Assembly (NCBI GenBank): GCA_002369295.1
Contig: DFDR01000141.1
Span: forward strand, 1-9,562
Direction of reading: 5' to 3'
Length of the DNA stretch: 9,562 nucleotides
DNA from: Desulfovibrionaceae bacterium UBA3823
GTDB taxonomy: Bacteria; Desulfobacterota; Desulfovibrionia; Desulfovibrionales; Desulfovibrionaceae
This document shows positions 1 to 5,598 of the stretch, in pieces. The position numbers and the translations under genes were made by a program. The notes under the pieces were generated by a model, which saw nothing but the letters and a program-made list of their open reading frames with translations, ran no database searches and had not been told where the DNA came from. How positions within the stretch are numbered: the stretch's first letter is position 1; each line of letters begins with the position of its first letter.

Positions 1-1047
1 ACGATTCCCTGCAGGGACAGCGGGGGTCTTCCCTGCCCTTCTTCCTCCCGAGACAGCGCGGGACTGCGCCGGCGGACGGGCGGACACCTGCGCCGGCGCC
101 GCTTTCGATGCCCTGCGCCGCAGGAAGATGGCGGCAGAGACGTCGCTGAGCATCAGCATGCGGGGAGCAGGCCTGGCCTCCGCTCCCTTTGCTCCCTTTT
201 CTCCCTTTGCGCCTTGAGCGCTCTCCCTGGCGCCTGCAGGCTCGCGCCCCGTAGGATGCTGGCCAGGCACAACCGCCAGTTCAGGCTCGCCGTCCGGCAG
301 GGTAGAGCCGACGCCAGCGCCCGGGAGCTGCGCGCCCAGAACCTGCGCGCCCGCACCGCGGGCGCTCCCAGGCTTGCCAGCCGCACTGCCTGCAGCCGCC
401 CTCCCCCTGCCAGCTCCCGCCTGAGGATGCTGGGGACCTGGCTGCACGCGTGAGGGACGCTCCAGTATCTCCCTGGCGCCGGGAATGTTCTGCCCTGGCA
501 CAAAGTCGTAGCCCTCAAAGGTCTGACCTTGCGCCCGGGCGGCCTTCTCCGCCTTGTAGCGGGCATCTTCCTCGGCCCAGCCAGCCCGCTGCGTGCTGAA
601 GCGGTTTTCTGCCTCCATGCGGGCGCGGACTTCCTTCTGCAGCCGCTCGTCGGGATCAGGCCGCCGTTCATGCTCGCGCTGGGACTGAAACGTGCAGTAC
701 AGCGTCATGGGCTTGCCGCCGGGAGGCACGCCAAGATTGCCTGCCTGCTCCACGGCGCCGCAGGCGGCCGCGTCAAAGGCGTCCATGCCGGAGGACTGCC
801 TTGTTCTGCAGCCGGCAATGCCGCCGCGCTCGTTGATGCGCACTTCCACCTGCACCTTGAAGTCGCCATGCAGGCCAGGCGGCGGACTCCACTGCCGGCC
901 AAGCTTCTCGAAGGCGCTGGCAACATAGCCGTCGTCGGCAGTGCCGCCGGTAACGACGCCTGCAGCCAGCGCAGGCAACGGATCGCCCGCAAGCGGGGCA
1001 AGCAGAAGAAGCGCAGGAAGCGCGGCAAGATGATGACCTGTGGACAT
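1..1047 (-). CDS. Secreted protein with TonB/TolA C-terminal-type domain, 3' end beyond the window
   Basis: The frame is open from the ATG at 1047 to base 1: 349 codons with no stop, so the C-terminus lies outside the window. Residues 1-28 look like a signal peptide (hydrophobic core about 7-20, possible cleavage after ALA at 26-28). Residues about 45-122 resemble a TonB_C/TolA C-terminal domain: FKVQVEVRINERGGIAG, then SSGMDAFDAAACGAVEQAG, then a final strand LYCTF. Three cysteines (80, 96, 118) fall inside it. A charged Glu/Arg-rich segment (123-172) and a long Gly/Ala/Pro-rich tail follow, including a short Gly-X-Y run near 279-290. TonB_C domains normally sit at the C-terminus and bind envelope partners; here the domain is N-terminal. 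A GGGGAG ribosome site (1051-1056) lies only 3 bases before ATG. A GTG at 1092 is an alternative start but has no clear ribosome site. Function in the envelope is inferred; the specific role is unknown. Codon use is looser than in the neighbours (AGG, GGA, CCT in the tail). Confidence 0.75.
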   Translation of the reverse strand, partial: MSTGHHLAALPALLLLAPLAGDPLPALAAGVVTGGTADDGYVASAFEKLGRQWSPPPGLHGDFKVQVEVRINERGGIAGCRTRQSSGMDAFDAAACGAVEQAGNLGVPPGGKPMTLYCTFQSQREHERRPDPDERLQKEVRARMEAENRFSTQRAGWAEEDARYKAEKAARAQGQTFEGYDFVPGQNIPGAREILERPSRVQPGPQHPQAGAGRGRAAAGSAAGKPGSARGAGAQVLGAQLPGAGVGSTLPDGEPELAVVPGQHPTGREPAGARESAQGAKGEKGAKGAEARPAPRMLMLSDVSAAIFLRRRASKAAPAQVSARPPAQSRAVSGGRRAGKTPAVPAGNR

Positions 1048-1373
1048 AGTCTCCCCGAAGGCAAGGTAAACTGGCTGCTGTTGGCGTATCACATAAGAGG
1101 CAAATAGCCTAGACGCAAGTCATGCCCTCTCCGGCACGGAAGGCAGGCCGCCTGCCGGCAGGAGCCAAGATTAGCTCCGGCCCTGCGCCGGAGGCTGGCT
1201 GCATGCCAGATGCGCGCCAGGCAGGACATGGAGCTGCGAAGGACGCGCTGCCCGGCCCTTTTCCAAGGGTGGCTGGCGGCGCACCGCAGCCCGCCGCACG
1301 ACGCCGATGGCCGGCCGCGCCGGGTGGCTTTCCTCCCCCGCGTTCGCAGGGGCGCCGCCTGCCTGCGCCGGCC
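1048..1373. other. Spacer of 326 bases with hairpins, no convincing gene
   Basis: The spacer lies between the stop of the zinc-ribbon gene and the start of the TonB-domain gene, both read leftward. No frame in it has a plausible start, ribosome site and protein-like composition. It holds a 12-base perfect palindrome (CCTGCCGGCAGG, 1151-1162), a 9-base-pair stem with one mismatch (1157-1165 with 1174-1182, 8-base loop), and a small 5-base-pair stem (1195-1199 with 1205-1209). None is followed by a T run on the minus strand, so they are not clear intrinsic terminators. A promoter for the TonB-domain gene is expected here but I could not identify -10/-35 boxes with confidence. Confidence 0.6.
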
Positions 1374-2420
1374 CTACCGGGCAGGATGCCTGGCCTCGAG
1401 AATCTTGGCCGCAAATTCGGCCACGTCCGGGGAGGGGTTGTAGAAGAGCACCATGAAGGGCACTTCGCCGCCTGGCGGGACGTTGGCGTTGGTGAGGCTG
1501 ATGTCGGCCTCGGAGGCAAGGGCGGCCTCCATCTCCACCTTGTCCATGACCTGGAGCTGGAAGTGGGAGAGCTGGGCGCCGGCCGTCTGGCGCTTGGCCT
1601 CGACGGTCTTCTTGTCCCTGCCGATGAGCACGGCCTCCACGCGGATGGCGGAGCGGGGCTCGCTGAAGAGGTTGCGCACGCAGCCCTCGACGACGAGGAT
1701 GCGGCCTTCCTTCTTGTTTTCGACAAAGTACTGCCGCACGTTCTGCAGGGTGAGCTTCTCTATGCTGGCAGGCGCGCCGGCCTGGTTCGCCGGCTCCCTG
1801 TCCCCGGCCGCGACGTCCCCTTCGGCGGCGCCGGCGCCGGATTCGGCAGGCTGCGCCACGCCGCCGCCCGCCTGGGCGGGTGCGGCCGGCACAGGCCCGG
1901 CTGTCGACGGCCCGGCAGGCTGCGGGGATGCCGGCTGCTTCAGCTCAGCCTGGGGCTTGCCCATGACGGCCTCGCGGAAGCCCTCGGAGATCTGCCAGGC
2001 GATGCACAGGCAGGCGCCAGCTGCCAGCGCGAGGACGAGCAGCCACATGGCCCAGCCGCGCCTGGGGGATTCGGCGGCGTCGGACGCTTCGGGATCGTCT
2101 GGGAAGGCAGGCGCTTCGGCCGTCTCAGGCGCTTCCGGAGTCTCTGGAGCTTCGGCAGCTCCAGGGACGTCGGCAGCCCCGGGGACATCGGCAGCGTCGG
2201 GGGACTTGACCGGGGCAGGCGCCCTGTTGGGGGAAGCCGGCGCTTCGGCCTGCCCTGCGCTGGCGCCTTCGGGCGCGGCGGCGTCGAGAGGAGCCTGGGC
2301 TTCGGACTCGCCAGGCAGGGCGAAGACGGCGCCGCAGACGGAGCAGCGCAGGCGCGTGCCTGGCTGGACGCCTTCGGGAAGCCTGAATCGGCTCTGGCAG
2401 CCGGGACAAGTGACCTGCAT
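1374..2420 (-). CDS. Zinc-ribbon membrane protein with DUF3426-like C-terminal domain
   Basis: The protein has 348 residues. Residues 1-33 form an MJ0042-type zinc ribbon, with Cys5-x2-Cys8 and Cys26-x2-Cys29 as likely Zn ligands. A disordered Ala/Pro/Glu-rich stretch (about 38-120) contains hexapeptide repeats. One membrane helix follows at about 124-142, then another Ala/Pro/Gly-rich linker to about 218. The C-terminal domain (about 219-345) matches what I know of DUF3426: EGRILVVEGCVRN, LIGRDKKTVEAKR, and a closing VPPGGEVPFMVLFYNP. The topology would put the ribbon in the cytoplasm and the last domain outside. Start choice is firm: AGGAGG lies 8 bases before the ATG. The start is 26 bases after the hpt stop, so the two are probably co-transcribed. 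The family's function is not established; a regulatory or envelope-sensing role is only a guess. Confidence 0.88.
   Translation of the reverse strand: MQVTCPGCQSRFRLPEGVQPGTRLRCSVCGAVFALPGESEAQAPLDAAAPEGASAGQAEAPASPNRAPAPVKSPDAADVPGAADVPGAAEAPETPEAPETAEAPAFPDDPEASDAAESPRRGWAMWLLVLALAAGACLCIAWQISEGFREAVMGKPQAELKQPASPQPAGPSTAGPVPAAPAQAGGGVAQPAESGAGAAEGDVAAGDREPANQAGAPASIEKLTLQNVRQYFVENKKEGRILVVEGCVRNLFSEPRSAIRVEAVLIGRDKKTVEAKRQTAGAQLSHFQLQVMDKVEMEAALASEADISLTNANVPPGGEVPFMVLFYNPSPDVAEFAAKILEARHPAR
2091..2198 (-). repeat. 18-base coding repeat (hexapeptide x6) in the zinc-ribbon protein
   Basis: Residues 75-110 of the zinc-ribbon protein read as six consecutive hexapeptides ending in proline: DAADVP, GAADVP, GAAEAP, ETPEAP, ETAEAP, AFPDDP. 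The matching DNA has an 18-base period, clearest in the two DVP units. The segment sits in the disordered linker before the membrane helix, where repeat number could vary between strains without breaking a fold. Confidence 0.75.
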
Positions 2421-2446
2421 GGCGGTATCCTCCTGCGCTGGGCGGC

Positions 2447-2983
2447 TTAGCGGAGCTCCTGCTCCGGCACGCGTATTTCGGGCAGATTACGCATTTTTCC
2501 CGCATAATCCAAGCCGTAGCCGACGATGAAGCCGTCGTCCATGGAAAAGCCGACGTAGTCGGGATCAACCTTCACCTCGCGGCGGGCGTGCTTGTCCACA
2601 AGAACGGCGCAGGCAAGGCGCCTGGGCTTGCGCGCAGCCAGCATGTCCAGCAGGAAGCGCAGGCTGCGCCCCGAATCGACGACGTCCTCGACCACGAGGA
2701 CGTTTTTGCCCTCGACGTCGAAGGCGAGATCCGTGTGCAGGCTGACATGCCCGCTGCTCACGGTGGACTTGCCGTAGCTCGAGATGCGGATGAAGTCGAC
2801 GTACAGGTCCTCCTTGGGGATGGCCCGCACGAGGTCGGCAAAGAACATGAAGGCGCCCCTGAGCACGCAGACGCAGACCAGCGGCTCGTCCCGGAAGTCC
2901 TCGGCTATCCTGCGCCCCATCTCGGCCACCTTGGCGGCAATGGCCTCCCTGGTGAAGAGCGGAACGAAGCTGGAGATGTCCAT
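2447..2983 (-). CDS. hpt: Hypoxanthine phosphoribosyltransferase
   Basis: The enzyme converts hypoxanthine (and often guanine) plus PRPP to IMP/GMP and pyrophosphate in cytoplasmic purine salvage. The 178-residue length is normal for bacterial HPRT. Visible motifs are the flexible-loop SSYGKST (68-74), the PRPP-binding loop VLVVEDVVDSGRSL (95-108) with paired acidic residues E99/D100, the purine-contacting VLVDKHARR (127-135), and the C-terminal VGYGLDYAGKMRNLPEI (154-170). The start is set by AAGGAG ending 5 bases before ATG 2983. The frame is open further upstream, but that would run through a terminator and the end of the acetyltransferase gene, so the longer form is rejected. The next gene follows after 26 bases. 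Expression probably depends on the terminator-containing leader just upstream (3013-3075). Confidence 0.95.
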   Translation of the reverse strand: MDISSFVPLFTREAIAAKVAEMGRRIAEDFRDEPLVCVCVLRGAFMFFADLVRAIPKEDLYVDFIRISSYGKSTVSSGHVSLHTDLAFDVEGKNVLVVEDVVDSGRSLRFLLDMLAARKPRRLACAVLVDKHARREVKVDPDYVGFSMDDGFIVGYGLDYAGKMRNLPEIRVPEQELR

Positions 2984-3012
2984 GTCGACTCCTTGATGCC
3001 TTTTTTCAGCGG

Positions 3013-3046
3013 AAAAAGGCCTCCCCGCGCCGGGAAAGGCCTTTTT
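3013..3046 (-). terminator. Intrinsic terminator between acetyltransferase gene and hpt
   Basis: A perfect 10-base-pair inverted repeat pairs 3013-3022 (AAAAAGGCCT) with 3037-3046 (AGGCCTTTTT), and the 14-base loop can add CCC/GGG pairing. Read leftward, a GC-rich stem core runs into TTTTT (3017-3013). The symmetrical A/T ends mean it could also act rightward. It ends 29 bases before the hpt ATG, leaving no room for a separate promoter downstream, so it probably acts as a partial terminator or attenuator for hpt rather than an insulator. Confidence 0.8.
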
Positions 3047-3064
3047 GTGCAGAGGTGCAAAAGG
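3040..3064 (-). promoter_or_regulatory. Candidate antiterminator hairpin in hpt leader
   Basis: On the leftward transcript, CCTTTT (3064-3059) can pair with AAAAGG (3045-3040), and GCA (3058-3056) with TGC (3051-3049), leaving a 3-base bulge and a CCTC loop. The right half overlaps the first arm of the terminator at 3013-3046, so the two structures exclude each other. The pairing is visible in the sequence; its use as a switch is inference, and no known riboswitch fold was recognised. Confidence 0.35.
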
Positions 3065-3075
3065 TTCGCCCGGGC

Positions 3076-3543
3076 TCACTCGAGAACGCGCAGCACGGCA
3101 AATTCGTCGCAGTCGGGGTACTTGGGGCAGTGCACGCAGTCGGCCCAGATCTTCTGGGGCAGGACGTCCTTCTCGACGGTGGCGAAGCCAATGTGGTTGA
3201 AGAACTTTTCCTGGTAGGTCAGGGCGAAGACGCGCCTGATGCCGAGCTCGGCGCATTCGGCCACGCAGGCCTCCACGGCGACGCGGCCCAGGCCGCGGCC
3301 GCGCATGTCCTCGCGCACGACCAGCGAGCAGACCTCCGCAAGGTCCTCCCACACGGGCGCCAGGGCGCAGCAGGCTATCATCTCCCCGTTCTCGACGAGC
3401 ACGAAGAAGTTGCGCACGTGGCTGTAGAGGTAGGCCAGCGCGCGGGGAAGCAGCTGGCCCTTCACCGCGGCCTGCATGAGCAGGGCGTGGATGCCCTTGA
3501 CGTCGGGAATGGCGGCCTTGCGAACTTCGAGAGTGCTGTCCAT
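3076..3543 (-). CDS. Short N-acetylglutamate-synthase-like GNAT acetyltransferase
   Basis: This is a 155-residue single-domain GNAT protein. It closely follows the stand-alone short amino-acid N-acetyltransferase pattern (ArgA/NAGS-like, as in Mycobacterium Rv2747): N-terminal RKAAIPDVKGIHALL (8-22), LLPRALAYLY (31-40), WEDLAEVCSLVV (65-76), the acetyl-CoA pyrophosphate loop RGRGLG (81-86), VFALTYQEKFFNHIGF (105-120), and a C-terminal LPQKIWADCVHCPKYPDCDE (128-147) with Cys136, 139 and 145. The likely reaction is acetyl-CoA plus L-glutamate to N-acetylglutamate, the first step of arginine synthesis, in the cytoplasm. The start at 3543 is 7 bases after the thioredoxin-like gene's stop, with only a weak AGG-type ribosome site, so translation may be coupled. 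Substrate is assigned by family resemblance only; argA would be the symbol if confirmed. Confidence 0.88.
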   Translation of the reverse strand: MDSTLEVRKAAIPDVKGIHALLMQAAVKGQLLPRALAYLYSHVRNFFVLVENGEMIACCALAPVWEDLAEVCSLVVREDMRGRGLGRVAVEACVAECAELGIRRVFALTYQEKFFNHIGFATVEKDVLPQKIWADCVHCPKYPDCDEFAVLRVLE

Positions 3544-3550
3544 GGGGCGC

Positions 3551-4021
3551 CTACTTGATCAGGTCCTTGATGACCTGCTCGAAATCCTCGTCGTCGAGCA
3601 CGCCGGAGCCGGCGAGCTGCTTCTTGCCGTGCTTGTCGTAGAAGACGTTGAAGGGCACGCTGGTCACGCCGAAGGCCTGCACGAGCTCGCCGGTGACGGC
3701 GTAGACGGGATAGTCCATGCCCATCTTCTTGATGAAGGGCTGCACCTGGGCCGCGGTCTTGGCGTCGTCGACGGAAACGCCGACGAAGACGACCTTGCCC
3801 GCGAACTTCTTGTTCATCTTGACTATGCTCGGGATTTCCTGGCGGCAGGGCGGGCACCACGTGGCAAAGAAATTGATCATGACGGCCTTGCCCTTGCTGG
3901 CGCGGATCAGATCGGCAAGGGCCGCGTTGCCGAGCGGCTGCAGGGAGCCCTGCGCGGGGGCGCTGTGGGCAGGAAGGGCCATGAGGAGCGTCAGCATGAC
4001 GGCGGCGAAAATCTTCTTCAT
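3551..4021 (-). CDS. Periplasmic TlpA/ResA-like thioredoxin-fold protein
   Basis: The 156-residue protein carries a classical signal peptide: MKK n-region, hydrophobic core 4-16, likely cleavage near AHSA (18-21). The thioredoxin fold holds the redox motif WCPPC (Cys56, Cys59) in NFFATWCPPCRQEIPSI (50-66) and the cis-proline TSVPF (120-124, Pro123). This matches exported TlpA/ResA/CcmG-type thiol-disulfide reductases, which pass electrons to periplasmic or cytochrome c maturation partners. No membrane anchor is evident after cleavage, so it would be soluble. No cytochrome-maturation genes are nearby, so its partner is unknown. An AGGAA (4031-4035) precedes the ATG by 9 bases. It is the first gene of the leftward cluster, behind a hairpin-rich leader and a candidate promoter. 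Confidence 0.9.
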   Translation of the reverse strand: MKKIFAAVMLTLLMALPAHSAPAQGSLQPLGNAALADLIRASKGKAVMINFFATWCPPCRQEIPSIVKMNKKFAGKVVFVGVSVDDAKTAAQVQPFIKKMGMDYPVYAVTGELVQAFGVTSVPFNVFYDKHGKKQLAGSGVLDDEDFEQVIKDLIK

Positions 4022-4031
4022 TCTCTTTGGT

Positions 4032-4133
4032 TCCTGCAGGACGCGCCCCTGCCGGCCTGGCCGGAGACGGCGCCGTCCCGCTGTTGAAGATGGCTGGTGG
4101 GGCCCCGCGGCGGGGCCCGGCGGTTTTTCCGCC
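4032..4133 (-). other. tlpA-like 5' leader made of consecutive hairpins
   Basis: In leftward order the leader holds GGCGG-AAAAA-CCGCC (4133-4119), an 8-base-pair stem with a 3-base loop (4118-4111 with 4107-4100), the palindrome GACGGCGCCGTC (4077-4066), the near-palindrome CCGGCC-A-GGCCGG (4064-4052), and TCCTGCAGGA (4041-4032), which includes the AGGA of the thioredoxin gene's ribosome site. If transcription starts near 4136, the RNA would begin with these structures. Read rightward, the 4100-4118 stem followed by GGCGG and TTTTT (4124-4128) could instead be an intrinsic terminator blocking transcription toward rpoH. Confidence 0.55.
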
Positions 4134-4142
4134 TAGCCACGC

Positions 4143-4171
4143 AGTCTACAGCACTCGCTCCCTGTTCACAA
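4143..4171 (-). promoter_or_regulatory. Candidate sigma-70 promoter for the leftward cluster
   Basis: On the minus strand, TTGTGA (4171-4166) is a -35-like box and TAGACT (4148-4143) a -10-like box, each with 4 of 6 consensus bases, separated by an optimal 17 bases. The predicted start is about 4136, giving a leader of roughly 115 bases. The -35 box lies inside the inverted repeat at 4162-4177. Confidence 0.5.
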
Positions 4172-4177
4172 GAACAG
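4162..4177. promoter_or_regulatory. Perfect inverted repeat, LexA-box-like operator candidate
   Basis: CTGTTC-ACAA-GAACAG is a perfect 6-base inverted repeat around 4 bases, and fits the gammaproteobacterial SOS-box form CTGT-N8-ACAG. It overlaps the candidate -35 of the leftward promoter and lies about 44 bases upstream of the rightward -35. The bound protein is unknown: LexA is the first guess from the pattern. The internal TTGTGAA also resembles half of a Rex site, but only one half is present. Confidence 0.4.
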
Positions 4178-4220
4178 TTTCCGCATCCTCCTCCCTCCTG
4201 CAGGCGCCCCGCCGGCAACA

Positions 4221-4249
4221 TTGACAAAGCGCCTCCCAGTACCTAGTTG
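4221..4249 (+). promoter_or_regulatory. Candidate sigma-70 promoter for rpoH
   Basis: A consensus -35 TTGACA (4221-4226) is followed after 17 bases by TAGTTG (4244-4249), a poor -10 that keeps only the first T and A of the consensus. The start would be near 4256, about 71 bases before the rpoH ATG. The weak -10 suggests either activator dependence or a different sigma factor. Confidence 0.4.
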
Positions 4250-4253
4250 TTGT

Positions 4254-4325
4254 CTGCCTTTTCTTGTCCGGCTGCCGCGCGAGGCTCGCGGCCCGACGCC
4301 GGCTCACCCTTTGCGACGGAAGCAG
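4254..4325 (+). promoter_or_regulatory. Structured rpoH leader that can pair the ribosome site
   Basis: A nested stem is visible: CCGGC (4268-4272) with GCCGG (4298-4302), enclosing GCCGCG (4274-4279) with CGCGGC (4287-4292). Outside it, CTGC (4254-4257) plus TTTT (4259-4262) can pair with GGAAGCAG (4318-4325), covering the GGAAG ribosome site through two A-U, two G-U and four Watson-Crick pairs, with one bulged C. Weak G-U-containing pairing over a ribosome site is typical of RNA thermometers, known for rpoH in other bacteria. If transcription starts at 4256, the first two pairs are lost, which weakens the idea. Confidence 0.3.
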
Positions 4326-4326
4326 A

Positions 4327-5598
4327 ATGAAACGCAGCACGACGACAGAGCCGCACCGGCCGGGCGGAGAGCCCGCAGCCAAGATGCCGACGGACCTTGC
4401 CGCCAGCACCGGCGATGCCGGCGCCGGCGCGAGGGAGTCCGTCACGCCCGACGTCCTTCCGGGACCCGCCCCCAAGGCGGCCCGTCCCCGGAGCCGCCGC
4501 AGCATTGTCGTCACCCAGACGCCAGGCGCGTCCGGCGAGGACGCCGGCGAGGAGATAGCCGAAGTCGAGGAGATGGCCGAGGACTACGGCGAGCCCGCGG
4601 CGGACGGCGACCTTGACCTTGGCGGCGCGTCCGGCGTGGACGTCGAAGTCGTGCTCGACGGCGAAGAAGGGACGGTCAAGGAGCTCGGGGATCGCGACGC
4701 AAGCGCCATCCTGCCTGCGCCGGCCAAGAGCCGCCTCCCCTCCACCAGGGACAGCTTCCAGCTCTATATTAAGGAAGCGAGCCGCTACCCCCTGCTCAAG
4801 CCCGAGGAGGAGCACGAGCTTGCCGTGCGCTTCCGCGACAGCCGGGATCCCAAGGCCGCCTTCAGGCTCATCTCCTCGCATCTCAGGCTCGTGGTCAAGA
4901 TCGCCATCGACTTTCAGCGCCGCTGGATGCAGAACGTCCTGGACCTTGTCCAGGAGGGCAACGTGGGCCTCATGCACGCCCTCTACAAGTTCGACCCCGA
5001 CAAGGGCATCAAGTTCTCCTACTACGCCTCCTTCTGGATCAAGGCCTACATTCTGAAGTTCATCATGGACAACTTCCGCATGGTGAAGATCGGCACGACC
5101 CAGGTCCAGCGCAAGCTCTTCTTCAATCTGAACAGGGAGCGCCAGAAGCTTGTCGCCGAGGGCTTCGATCCGGACGCCGAGATGCTCTCCCAGCGCCTCG
5201 GGGTCAGCAAGGCGGACATCCAGGAAATGGACCAGCGCCTGGCCGCCGGCGACGTCTCCCTCAACGTGCCCGTGGGCGACGACTCCGGCTCTGCGACCCG
5301 CATGGACTTTCTGCCGGCCATCGGCCCCGCCATCGAGGACAGCATCGCCACGGAGGAGATTTCCGGCATGCTGCGGGGCAAGATCAAGACCCTCCTGCCC
5401 TCGCTCAGCGACAAGGAGATCTACATCCTCCAGCACCGCCTGCTCTCCGATGCGCCCGAAACCCTCAGGGAGATAGGCGAACGCTTCAAGGTCACCCGCG
5501 AGCGGGTGCGCCAGCTGGAAATCCGCCTCCTCGACAAGATCAAAAAGCACCTTTCGACGGACATCAAAGACTTCTCCGACACCTGGATACAGCCGTGA
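4327..5598 (+). CDS. rpoH: RNA polymerase sigma factor RpoH (sigma-32 class), long N-terminal extension
   Basis: The 423-residue sigma-70-family protein directs RNA polymerase, by class, to heat-shock-type promoters. Conserved part: region 1.2 (143-170, FQLYIKEASRYPLLKPEEEH); region 2 (179-250) with LVQEGNVGLMHALYKFDP and FSYYASFWIKAYILKFIMDN; the RpoH-box-like QRKLFFNLNR (261-270), which separates it from RpoD/RpoS; and region 4 (about 358-410), with a helix-turn-helix TLREIGERFKVTRERVRQLE (379-398). Residues 1-140 are extra relative to E. coli RpoH (about 284 residues): a basic, Pro/Ala-rich start, then an acidic stretch (71-121). ATG 4327 is chosen because GGAAG lies 4 bases upstream; an in-frame TTG at 4264 lacks one and would begin with Arg-rich, unfamily-like residues. 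The last bases overlap the next gene's start. Confidence 0.92.
   Translation: MKRSTTTEPHRPGGEPAAKMPTDLAASTGDAGAGARESVTPDVLPGPAPKAARPRSRRSIVVTQTPGASGEDAGEEIAEVEEMAEDYGEPAADGDLDLGGASGVDVEVVLDGEEGTVKELGDRDASAILPAPAKSRLPSTRDSFQLYIKEASRYPLLKPEEEHELAVRFRDSRDPKAAFRLISSHLRLVVKIAIDFQRRWMQNVLDLVQEGNVGLMHALYKFDPDKGIKFSYYASFWIKAYILKFIMDNFRMVKIGTTQVQRKLFFNLNRERQKLVAEGFDPDAEMLSQRLGVSKADIQEMDQRLAAGDVSLNVPVGDDSGSATRMDFLPAIGPAIEDSIATEEISGMLRGKIKTLLPSLSDKEIYILQHRLLSDAPETLREIGERFKVTRERVRQLEIRLLDKIKKHLSTDIKDFSDTWIQP

Noticed and set aside
153..671. 172-codon minus frame, and overlapping plus frame 529-1107
   Set aside because: Both are shadows of the TonB-domain gene, which is open from 1047 to the left edge with a signal peptide and a recognisable domain.
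1151..1182. Hairpins after the zinc-ribbon gene as an intrinsic terminator
   Set aside because: The stems are real, but no T run follows on the minus strand and they lie about 190 bases past the stop.
1122..2450. 442-codon open frame on the plus strand
   Set aside because: It is antisense to the zinc-ribbon/DUF3426 gene, has low-complexity Gly/Arg-rich translation and no recognisable domain; GC-rich codon bias keeps such frames open.
2447..3352. Longer 301-residue form of hpt
   Set aside because: The extra 123 residues cross a terminator and the acetyltransferase gene, and match no HPRT; ATG 2983 has an ideal AAGGAG.
4151..4156. GCACTC resembling half of a CIRCE (HrcA) element near rpoH
   Set aside because: The inverted partner GAGTGC at the right spacing is absent.
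4264..4326. TTG start adding 21 residues to RpoH
   Set aside because: It has no ribosome site and the added residues are translation of a GC-rich leader stem; ATG 4327 is better placed.
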